Shown piece after piece: positions 1-6,704 of a DNA stretch of 64,000 bases (the stretch's first letter is position 1; each line of letters starts with the position of its first letter). Position numbers and translations under genes: made by a program. Source of the DNA: Aequorivita soesokkakensis (GTDB lineage Bacteria > Bacteroidota > Bacteroidia > Flavobacteriales > Flavobacteriaceae); NCBI RefSeq assembly GCF_001641085.1, contig NZ_LXIE01000034.1, forward strand, positions 42,468 through 106,467. The letters run 5' to 3'. A model generated the notes under the pieces. The model did no database searches and was not told where the DNA came from. It worked only from the letters and a program-made list of their open reading frames with translations.

Positions 1-420
1 TCCCGAAGTATTCAGTCCGTCAAAAGGGGTGAAAGTGCTTTGGTTTGTACTTTCCTGCAATGAATACAATTTGTCAATGTTTCCCGTATTTTCAACTATA
101 ATTTTTGGATCGAGTGCAAAATAATCCCGTGTTAAAAAATCTGGATATCGCAAATATTGAATAGTGAGCGAATCCTGCTGTTGCTGTAATTCTTCGGAAA
201 AAATAATGATTCCTTTTTTGAAATCCATTCGATAACTGAAAGGATCGGGAGAATTTCCATCTTTATCCAGAATTGCGAACCGCTTCGGATTGATGCTCAC
301 ACTGTCCAAAACCACGGTATCTTTCACCGCAACTTTCTTTTCGCGATAGTTTGAAGAAATATCCTGCGCATAGCCAGCAGCCACAATAAAAAAGAGAAAA
401 ACAGACAGGTATAACTTCAT
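1..420 (-). CDS. N-terminus of a large exported (probable outer-membrane) protein, cut by the window edge
   Basis: The frame is open for 140 codons from an ATG at 420 to the first base, so only the N-terminus is present. Residues 1-19 form a clear signal peptide (hydrophobic core, then AGYAQ before the mature start DISSN). The mature part is rich in short beta-prone segments and ends at the edge with FDGLNTSG. From memory, a family of roughly 1000-residue uncharacterised outer-membrane proteins of Bacteroidota has a similar FDGLNTSGSI-type stretch before a predicted barrel, so I infer membership in that family. The function is unknown. It is transcribed away from the downstream exonuclease gene. 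Confidence 0.7.
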   Translation of the reverse strand, partial: MKLYLSVFLFFIVAAGYAQDISSNYREKKVAVKDTVVLDSVSINPKRFAILDKDGNSPDPFSYRMDFKKGIIIFSEELQQQQDSLTIQYLRYPDFLTRDYFALDPKIIVENTGNIDKLYSLQESTNQSTFTPFDGLNTSG

Positions 421-528
421 CAACTATAAAACTGAACACTTGGACTTTTATTTTGTCGGATATTTTATGATAACCTTTTGGGAAATTTTTAGGGTAAAAA
501 TACAATCTTATTTACTTTAGCAACGCAA

Positions 529-621
529 ATACTCCGTGTAACTCTGCGGCTCTCTGCTAAACTCTGTGAAATAGCTATTACGCAGAGTTGCACAGAGAAA
601 AGCGCAGAGAACCGCAGAGAA
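529..621. repeat. Dispersed palindromic repeat (CTCTGCG/CGCAGAG type)
   Basis: The left part reads ctctgcggctctctgc and the right part gcgcagagaaccgcagag, an imperfect inverted repeat with a second internal pair (actctgtg / cacagag). It lies between divergent genes. Repeats of this CGCAGAGTTGCACAGAG flavour are scattered through many Bacteroidota genomes. It could fold as a long stem-loop, but it has no U-tract to make it a terminator. Confidence 0.65.
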
Positions 622-630
622 AAAAAGATA

Positions 631-650
631 CCCGCCTGCACGGGCATGAC
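631..650. repeat. Short GC-rich hairpin repeat just before the xth start
   Basis: A CCCG-cctgca-CGGG stem followed by catgac resembles the widespread cccgc...gcgggaatgac intergenic repeat. It ends only two bases before the ATG of the exonuclease gene and so would lie in its 5' leader. Confidence 0.4.
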
Positions 651-652
651 AT

Positions 653-1423
653 ATGAAAATAATCTCATACAACGTAAACGGAATCCGCGCGGCGATGCGT
701 AAAGGTTTTATTGATTGGCTAAAAGCCGCAAACCCCGATGTTATTTGCCTTCAAGAAACTAAAGCAAATTTTGATCAAGTGGAAATCGAGGAAATTGAAA
801 AAGCTGGCTATCCCTATCATTATTGGTACAGTGCGGTAAAAAAGGGTTATAGCGGTGTCGCAATTCTTTCAAAAATAAAACCCAATCACGTTGAATACGG
901 CACCGGTATTGAATATATGGATGCGGAAGGAAGAAACATTCGCGTAGATTTTGATGATGTTTCGGTGATGAGTTTGTATTTGCCCAGTGGAACAAATATT
1001 GCGCGTTTGGAGCATAAGTTTACCTATATGGCTGATTTTCAAAAATATGTCGATAATCTAAAACAACAGATTCCAAATTTGGTGATTTGCGGCGACTACA
1101 ACATTTGTCACGAAGCGATTGATATTCACGATCCCGTTCGCAACAAAAACGTTTCAGGATTTTTACCGGTTGAACGGAAATGGCTGGATGGATTTATGAA
1201 AAGTGGATTTATAGACAGTTTTCGTCATTTTAACAAAGAACCGCATAATTACACGTGGTGGAGTTACCGCGCCAATGCAAGAAACAACAACAAAGGATGG
1301 CGAATAGATTATAATTTAGTTTCAGAGCCGTTACTTAAAAATTTGAAACGAGCCGTAATTTTGCCAGATGCGATGCACAGTGATCATTGTCCGCACTTGG
1401 TAGAACTCGAATTCCGAGCATAG
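653..1423 (+). CDS. xth: Exodeoxyribonuclease III (AP endonuclease)
   Basis: Cuts DNA 5' of abasic sites and degrades 3' ends in base-excision repair in the cytoplasm. The 256-residue length is normal for the ExoIII/EEP family. Visible catalytic motifs are YNVNGIR (residues 6-12, with Asn7), LQETKA with metal-binding Glu35, CGDYNICH (the Asp-x-Asn pair near residue 147), and the C-terminal HSDHCPH that carries the general-base His. The ATG at 653 gives the family-typical MKIISYNVNGIR start. It is monocistronic, with a repeat on the 5' side and a strong palindromic terminator after the stop. Confidence 0.95.
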   Translation: MKIISYNVNGIRAAMRKGFIDWLKAANPDVICLQETKANFDQVEIEEIEKAGYPYHYWYSAVKKGYSGVAILSKIKPNHVEYGTGIEYMDAEGRNIRVDFDDVSVMSLYLPSGTNIARLEHKFTYMADFQKYVDNLKQQIPNLVICGDYNICHEAIDIHDPVRNKNVSGFLPVERKWLDGFMKSGFIDSFRHFNKEPHNYTWWSYRANARNNNKGWRIDYNLVSEPLLKNLKRAVILPDAMHSDHCPHLVELEFRA

Positions 1424-1443
1424 CGAAGGAATCTCACGAATCC

Positions 1444-1479
1444 AAACCTAACAGGTTTTGAAAACCTGTTAGGTTTTTT
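1444..1479 (+). terminator. Perfect 16-bp stem terminator after xth
   Basis: AAACCTAACAGGTTTT pairs perfectly with AAAACCTGTTAGGTTT across a single G, followed by TTT. The same CTGTTAGG arm recurs at 48904, so this is also a dispersed repeat family used as a terminator. Confidence 0.85.
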
Positions 1480-1491
1480 CAAAATAATCGA

Positions 1492-2529
1492 ATGAAATAC
1501 ACTATACTCCCAAATACAGACCTAAAAATCAGCAAACTTTGTCTTGGCACAATGACTTGGGGCCAGCAAAACACAGAAGCTGAAGCTCACGAACAGCTCG
1601 ATTTCGCTATTGAAAACGGCATCAATTTTATTGATTGTGCCGAAATGTATCCCGTTCCCGCAAACCCGAAAACGCAGGGAAGAACGGAAACTTATATTGG
1701 CAATTGGCTTGCAAAAAAGAAGAATCGCGAAGAGTTGATTATCACTTCAAAAATTGCCGGACCAAGTCGTTCGATGGACCATATTCGGCAGCCGTTGGAT
1801 TTCAGTAAAAAATCTTTGAAAGACGCAATTAATAAAAGCTTAAACCGATTGCAAACAGATTATATCGATCTTTTTCAGCTTCACTGGCCGGAGCGAAACA
1901 CGAATTATTTCGGCCAACTTGATTACACACACAAAGAAGAAGAAATTTGGAAAGATAACTTTGCTGAAGTTTTGGAAGATTTGGAGGGTTTTGTAAAAGA
2001 AGGAAAAATTCGAAACATTGGGATTTCGAATGAAACACCATTTGGTGTGATGCGCTGTATCGAAGAATCTCGAAAAGGAAAGTTGAAAATTGTTTCCGTT
2101 CAAAATCCTTATAATTTGGTGAATAGAAAAGATGAAATTGGACTTTCAGAAATTCTTCAACGTGAAAATATTGGGTATTTGGCTTATTCGCCATTGGGAT
2201 TTGGAACGCTCACCGGAAAGTATTTAAATGGAAAAGCTGATGAAAATTCACGAATAAACCAATTCAAACAATACACACGTTATAGCAGTAAACAGGCTTT
2301 TGAAGCAACCGAGAAATATTATGAAATCGCAAAAAAACACAATTTAAGTTTTGCGCAATTATCCTTAGCATTTATTCTTCAGAAGAAATTTGTAACATCA
2401 CCAATTATCGGCGCAACTTCCATCGATCAACTTTCAGAAAATATTGAGAGCATCAATGTTTCGCTTTCCAAAGAAATTTTAAAAGAGATTGATGCTGTTC
2501 ATCACCAGACTCCAAATCCAGCCCCCTAG
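1492..2529 (+). CDS. tas: NADP(H)-dependent aldo-keto reductase, Tas-like
   Basis: The 345 residues match the Tas branch of the aldo-keto reductases (TIM barrel, NADPH-dependent carbonyl reduction). The catalytic tetrad is visible: Asp48 and Tyr53 in FIDCAEMYPVP, Lys87 in IITSK, and His131 in FQLHW. The MYPVP stretch is typical of Tas rather than other subfamilies. The C-terminal part has the GATSIDQLSENI cofactor-binding segment. The physiological substrate is unknown; E. coli Tas was found through suppression of tyrosine auxotrophy. The stop codon TAG and the last residues lie inside a dispersed repeat that begins at 2520, so the repeat may have replaced the original C-terminal end. Confidence 0.9.
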   Translation: MKYTILPNTDLKISKLCLGTMTWGQQNTEAEAHEQLDFAIENGINFIDCAEMYPVPANPKTQGRTETYIGNWLAKKKNREELIITSKIAGPSRSMDHIRQPLDFSKKSLKDAINKSLNRLQTDYIDLFQLHWPERNTNYFGQLDYTHKEEEIWKDNFAEVLEDLEGFVKEGKIRNIGISNETPFGVMRCIEESRKGKLKIVSVQNPYNLVNRKDEIGLSEILQRENIGYLAYSPLGFGTLTGKYLNGKADENSRINQFKQYTRYSSKQAFEATEKYYEIAKKHNLSFAQLSLAFILQKKFVTSPIIGATSIDQLSENIESINVSLSKEILKEIDAVHHQTPNPAP

Positions 2530-2628
2530 GCCCCCCTAACCCCCGAAGGGGGAACTCTTGCTTTACTCCTCTCCTTCGGGGAGCTTGGGTGAGGCTATTC
2601 CCCCTTTAGGGGTTAGGGGGCTTTTTTT
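2520..2628. repeat. GC-rich dispersed repeat acting as bidirectional terminator
   Basis: The outer arms AGCCCCCT (2520-2527) and AGGGGGCT (2615-2622) are complementary, with inner hairpins CCCCCGAAGGGGG and CCCCTTTAGGGG, then a T-tract. It fills exactly the gap between two convergent stop codons: it supplies TAG for the upstream reductase, and its T-tract runs into the acyl-CoA dehydrogenase stop. A truncated relative lies at 5227-5292. Confidence 0.8.
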
Positions 2629-3991
2629 ATACAAACGCACTATAACCCGTAATTGCTCGCCCAACAATCAATGAATTGATTTCTTTTGTTCCTTCGTAAC
2701 TGTAAATTGCTTCAGCATCGGCGACAAAACGAGCAACGTCATATTCAAGCAAAATCCCGTTGCCGCCCATAACTTCGCGAGCTTGGCTTACCACATCGCG
2801 GGTTCGCATACTGCAGAAAACCTTTGCCAAAGAAGCGTGTTCGTCGGTCAGCAAACCTTCATCCTGCAATTCGGAAAGACGAAAACACAGTGTCTGCATT
2901 GCCGTGAGATTGGAAACCATTTCCACTAAATGGTTTTGAACCAATTGGTAGGAGGCAATCGGTTTTCCGAACTGTTCGCGTTTTTTGGTGTATTTCAGAG
3001 CAGCTTCATAAGCACCTCGAGCACAACCCACAGCTTGCCAAGCTACACCCGCACGAGTCATCTGTAAAACCTTTGCAGTATCTTTAAATGAATCACATTT
3101 TTGAAGTCGGTCACTTTCGGGAATGCGGCAATCTGTCATTGTTATCAGTGCATTTTGCACGGTTCGAAGCGCCATTTTATTTTCAATTTTTTCAGCTTGA
3201 AAACCTGGATTTCCTTTTCTAACCAAAAAACCTTTCACTTGATCGGAAGCTTCATCGCGTGCCCAAATAATGGTAACATCTGCAAACGTGGCATTTCCAA
3301 TCCATTTTTTCTGTCCGTTTAAAACCCATTCATCGCCTTCCTGTCTGCACGTTGTTCCCAAACCACCCGCAACTGCTGATCCCACTTCGGGTTCCGTAAG
3401 TCCAAAGGCGCCGATTAGTTCTATTTTGGCCATTTTAGGGAGCCATTCCTGTTTTTGTTCCTCGCTGCCGCAGATATAGATGGAACCCATAGCCAAGCCG
3501 CTGTGAACCCCAAAAAATGTAGAAATGGAAACATCCACACGGGCAAGTTCCATTGCTATTATCCCTTCCATAACATAGGTTTCATCAGGTGTGCCGTAGC
3601 CTTTATAGGTAAGTCCACAAATGTTTAATTCTGCCATTTTTGGAATAATTTGAAAAGGAAATTCGGCTTTATTCCAGTATTCATTGGCAATCGGCTTAAT
3701 TTCATCCTCCATAAAATTGCGCACTTTTATTTGAAGTTCGCGTTGCTCGGGAGTTAACTTTAAAGCCATATCATAAAAATCCCCATCAATTGGAGGTAGT
3801 TTATGTTGCCCTTTTTTTCCGCCTTTGTGTTTCAGCATTTTCATCAATCCCGCCAATTGCCGATCATCGAGTTCGCCAACGGTTTTCATAATTTCTGAAA
3901 GATCTACTTTTTGCGAAAGTTTCCCTAACGCATCAAGGTCAATTTCTTTCATTAAATGGAGGGTCTGCTTTATTTTCGAAAAGATGGACAT
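2627..3991 (-). CDS. Acyl-CoA dehydrogenase (glutaryl-CoA dehydrogenase/ACX4-like)
   Basis: An FAD flavoenzyme that oxidises acyl-CoA thioesters to enoyl-CoA. The order is an N-terminal helical domain (about 75-190), the GAFGLTEPEVGS flavin/substrate motif (about 190-202), a middle beta domain, and a C-terminal helical domain with QLVQNHLVEM and MGGNGILLEY. The segment YSYEGTKEINSLIVGRAITG closely resembles glutaryl-CoA dehydrogenase, whose Glu in the YEGT region is the catalytic base. At 454 residues it is about 60-70 longer than usual because of a charged helical N-terminal extension (residues 1-70, ending KHKGGKKGQ). The exact acyl substrate cannot be decided from sequence. It is monocistronic and shares a repeat terminator with the convergent reductase. 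Confidence 0.88.
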   Translation of the reverse strand: MSIFSKIKQTLHLMKEIDLDALGKLSQKVDLSEIMKTVGELDDRQLAGLMKMLKHKGGKKGQHKLPPIDGDFYDMALKLTPEQRELQIKVRNFMEDEIKPIANEYWNKAEFPFQIIPKMAELNICGLTYKGYGTPDETYVMEGIIAMELARVDVSISTFFGVHSGLAMGSIYICGSEEQKQEWLPKMAKIELIGAFGLTEPEVGSAVAGGLGTTCRQEGDEWVLNGQKKWIGNATFADVTIIWARDEASDQVKGFLVRKGNPGFQAEKIENKMALRTVQNALITMTDCRIPESDRLQKCDSFKDTAKVLQMTRAGVAWQAVGCARGAYEAALKYTKKREQFGKPIASYQLVQNHLVEMVSNLTAMQTLCFRLSELQDEGLLTDEHASLAKVFCSMRTRDVVSQAREVMGGNGILLEYDVARFVADAEAIYSYEGTKEINSLIVGRAITGYSAFV

Positions 3992-4057
3992 AATGGTTTT
4001 TTTGAGAATTGAATTCTAAAGATACCATTATGCGGTTTTCTTAAGGCTAAAAAAAAG

Positions 4058-5194
4058 TTAATTTGGAGGAAGTGGTTTTATAACCGTTTCATTTACGTAG
4101 CCTTTCAAACTATCAGAGGTTTGAATGTGAAACCACTTTTGATTTTTGCCCAAAACGATAAGTGTATCGTTCTTTTTCAGACTTCCGAATTGTTTAAAAA
4201 CCGCAGCGGGACCTTTCCGAACATCAGCATTATTTTTCAAAGTAATAGCTTTTGTTATCGAAGATGGCATTTCGCTGGTTTGAATCTCTGTTTTTTTAAT
4301 GAAGGGAAGTGGATTTACAGCACCTTTTGCTTTATAAATCCCAAAATGAAGATGTGGTGGAAGATCTTTTGCGTTGCCTGTGTTACCCACAAAACCTAGC
4401 GTATCGCCAATTTTTACTTTTTCGCCTTCGGAAACGGCTATTTTGTCCAAATGGGCATAATATATTCTTTTCCCAAAAAGCCCATCACGAAGCCATACCT
4501 GTTTTCCGCCCAACCCGCGTTCACCCGCAGAATCAATTATACCGTCAGAAATAGCAATAACGGGCGTTCCGCGATCTGCAAAAATATCAACTCCTTCGTG
4601 GGAACGGCTTCCGGTATCGCGCGGATCTGCCCAAAAACTTTGGATGTTTTTACTGTTTCCACCGCTCACAGGGAAAACGTAAAGCGGTTCGGTATAAATT
4701 TTCAGCACAAACGGAAACTGCAATTTCATTTGCGGTTGCACAATCACTTTATAAAAACCTGAGGTTTCAATTTCTTGGGAAATGATAGATTTTTTGTCTT
4801 CAGAACTTTTTAAATGATTGAAAATTTTAAGCGAATCTGTCTTCGCTTGAAATAAATCGATAAAAACCAAGGCAGAGTCTGGCTGTTTTTCAACTTCCAC
4901 AACAATGCGTTCGCCTTCTTTCAGCTGAATATTGTAACTGTAAACATTGAAATTTTCTTCAGAAAAAACACCGCTTTCAGAATATGGCAATGTAATTTGG
5001 ATACTGTCTCGCTTTGAGTTTTCAAAAGCATTTTTCCATTGAAGCAAAAGTGAATCTTTTTTTGAAAAATTACGTTCGTAAGCCTCGCGAGCCGTTGGTT
5101 GAATAACTATGTCAGCTACTTTTCGAATCTCTTCTTTGCAGCTTGAAATAAGTACTCCCAAAAGAATTAATGTGAAAAAATTTTTCAAATTCAT
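4058..5194 (-). CDS. M23 family metallopeptidase lipoprotein with C-terminal SH3 domain
   Basis: A predicted lipoprotein: the signal peptide ends in LLGVLISSC with the lipobox Cys near residue 19. A beta-rich N-terminal region (about 40-175) precedes a LytM/M23 endopeptidase domain with the zinc motifs SHEGVDIF (HxxxD) and HLHF (HxH). A bacterial SH3 domain (NADVRKGPAAVF...GYVNETVI) occupies the last 65 residues. All zinc ligands are present, so it is probably an active peptidoglycan endopeptidase in the periplasm. At 378 residues it is a compact version of the family. It lies 101 bases downstream of radA on the same strand but is separated from it by a repeat. Confidence 0.88.
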   Translation of the reverse strand: MNLKNFFTLILLGVLISSCKEEIRKVADIVIQPTAREAYERNFSKKDSLLLQWKNAFENSKRDSIQITLPYSESGVFSEENFNVYSYNIQLKEGERIVVEVEKQPDSALVFIDLFQAKTDSLKIFNHLKSSEDKKSIISQEIETSGFYKVIVQPQMKLQFPFVLKIYTEPLYVFPVSGGNSKNIQSFWADPRDTGSRSHEGVDIFADRGTPVIAISDGIIDSAGERGLGGKQVWLRDGLFGKRIYYAHLDKIAVSEGEKVKIGDTLGFVGNTGNAKDLPPHLHFGIYKAKGAVNPLPFIKKTEIQTSEMPSSITKAITLKNNADVRKGPAAVFKQFGSLKKNDTLIVLGKNQKWFHIQTSDSLKGYVNETVIKPLPPN

Positions 5195-5226
5195 AGCGTT
5201 GCTAAACTAACAGAAATTGTACCAAA

Positions 5227-5292
5227 AGCCCCCTTAGTCCCCCAAAGGGGGAAAGCGATGTTTTGCTCCTTCCCTTTTGGAAGGTTGGGATG
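5227..5292. repeat. Truncated copy of the GC-rich dispersed repeat
   Basis: It begins AGCCCCCTTAG and continues with CCCCCAAAGGGGG and a ttttgctccttccctttt...aaggttggg segment that aligns with 2520-2610. It lacks the right outer arm. It sits directly after the radA stop, so the internal CCCCCaaaGGGGG hairpin could act as its terminator. Confidence 0.7.
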
Positions 5293-5295
5293 GTA

Positions 5296-6657
5296 TTATC
5301 CAAAGAGATGATGAACCACATCGTGCACTTTTGCAACTTTAATGATGTTTATATGAAAATTATTCTTCGGAATTTTGCAGTATTTCGAAATAACAATCGA
5401 GGTAAAACCAAGTTTCTCAGCTTCCAAAATTCGCTGTTCCACACGAGTTACTGGTCGTACTTCACCTGCCAAGCCAACCTCAGCGGCAAAACAAAGTCGT
5501 TTGTCAATGGCAATGTCAATATTTGAGGAAAGCACTGCGGCAACCACTGCCAAATCAATTGCGGGATCGTCAACCGTGATTCCTCCCGTTACATTCAAAA
5601 AAACATCTTTTGCACCCAATTTGAAACCTGCGCGTTTTTCCAAAACCGCTAAAATCATATTTAAGCGTTTTGCATTGTAACCCGTAGCACTCCGTTGCGG
5701 TGTTCCATAAACGGCGCTACTTACCAAAGCTTGAATTTCAATCATCAATGGGCGCATGCCTTCCAAAGTTGCGGAGATTGCGGTTCCACTCAAATCTTCG
5801 TCGTTCTTCGAAATTAAAATTTCCGAAGGGTTTGAAACTTCGCGCAGACCACTGCCCTGCATTTCATAAATACCCAATTCATTGGTGCTTCCGAATCGAT
5901 TTTTATTGGCGCGCAGAATTCTGTAAATATGGTTTCGATCGCCTTCAAATTGCAAAACCGTATCCACCATATGTTCCAGAATTTTTGGCCCTGCGATGTT
6001 TCCGTCTTTAGTAATATGGCCAATCAAAATGACCGGTGTAGCGGTTTCCTTTGCAAACTTTATAAGCTCTGCCGTGGTTTCCCGGATTTGGGAAATGCTT
6101 CCGGCAGTGCTTTCAATATGGTCTGTATGTAAGGTTTGAATAGAATCTATAACCACAATATCCGGCTCAATTTCTTCAATGTTTCTGAAGATATTTTGTG
6201 TTTTTGTTTCGGTTAAAATGAAACAGTTTTCAGAAATGGGTTGAATACGTTCAGCCCGCATTTTTATTTGTTGGGCGCTCTCTTCACCTGAAACATAAAG
6301 GGTTTTATACGGAAGTTGAAGCGCAATTTGAAGCATCAGCGTACTCTTCCCAATTCCGGGTTCGCCGCCCAAAAGCGTTAGTGAACCGGGAACCAATCCG
6401 CCCCCGAGGACGCGGTTCAATTCGTTGTTTTTTGTGTTTAAACGTGCTTCGGCTTGAGTGGAAATTTCTGAAATACGTTGCGGTTTGGCAACTCTCTTTG
6501 ATGTATTTTCAGAAGATTTCCAACTTACTTTTTCGGCTTTTTGGATTATTTCTTCAGCAATGGTATTCCATTCCTTACACGAATTGCATTGCCCCTGCCA
6601 TTTGGCATATTGGGCGCCGCAGTTTTGGCAGAAAAATGTGGATTTTGTTTTGGCCAT
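5296..6657 (-). CDS. radA: DNA repair protein RadA
   Basis: A RecA-like DnaB-type helicase/ATPase that promotes branch migration in recombinational repair. The domains run in order: a C4 zinc finger (Cys10, Cys13, Cys24, Cys27), a RecA core with Walker A GGEPGIGKST (97-106) and Walker B VVIDSIQT, the family-specific KNRFG motif (ANKNRFGSTNELG), then a C-terminal Lon-protease-like domain with no sign of an active protease. Its 453 residues match the family. The ATG at 6657 gives the usual start followed closely by the zinc finger. It is divergent from the sensor kinase gene at 6705 with only 47 bases between them. Confidence 0.95.
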   Translation of the reverse strand: MAKTKSTFFCQNCGAQYAKWQGQCNSCKEWNTIAEEIIQKAEKVSWKSSENTSKRVAKPQRISEISTQAEARLNTKNNELNRVLGGGLVPGSLTLLGGEPGIGKSTLMLQIALQLPYKTLYVSGEESAQQIKMRAERIQPISENCFILTETKTQNIFRNIEEIEPDIVVIDSIQTLHTDHIESTAGSISQIRETTAELIKFAKETATPVILIGHITKDGNIAGPKILEHMVDTVLQFEGDRNHIYRILRANKNRFGSTNELGIYEMQGSGLREVSNPSEILISKNDEDLSGTAISATLEGMRPLMIEIQALVSSAVYGTPQRSATGYNAKRLNMILAVLEKRAGFKLGAKDVFLNVTGGITVDDPAIDLAVVAAVLSSNIDIAIDKRLCFAAEVGLAGEVRPVTRVEQRILEAEKLGFTSIVISKYCKIPKNNFHINIIKVAKVHDVVHHLFG

Positions 6658-6704
6658 AATAGTTCCGCTAAAATAAATATATTTACGCTACAAACCTTCG
6701 CTAA

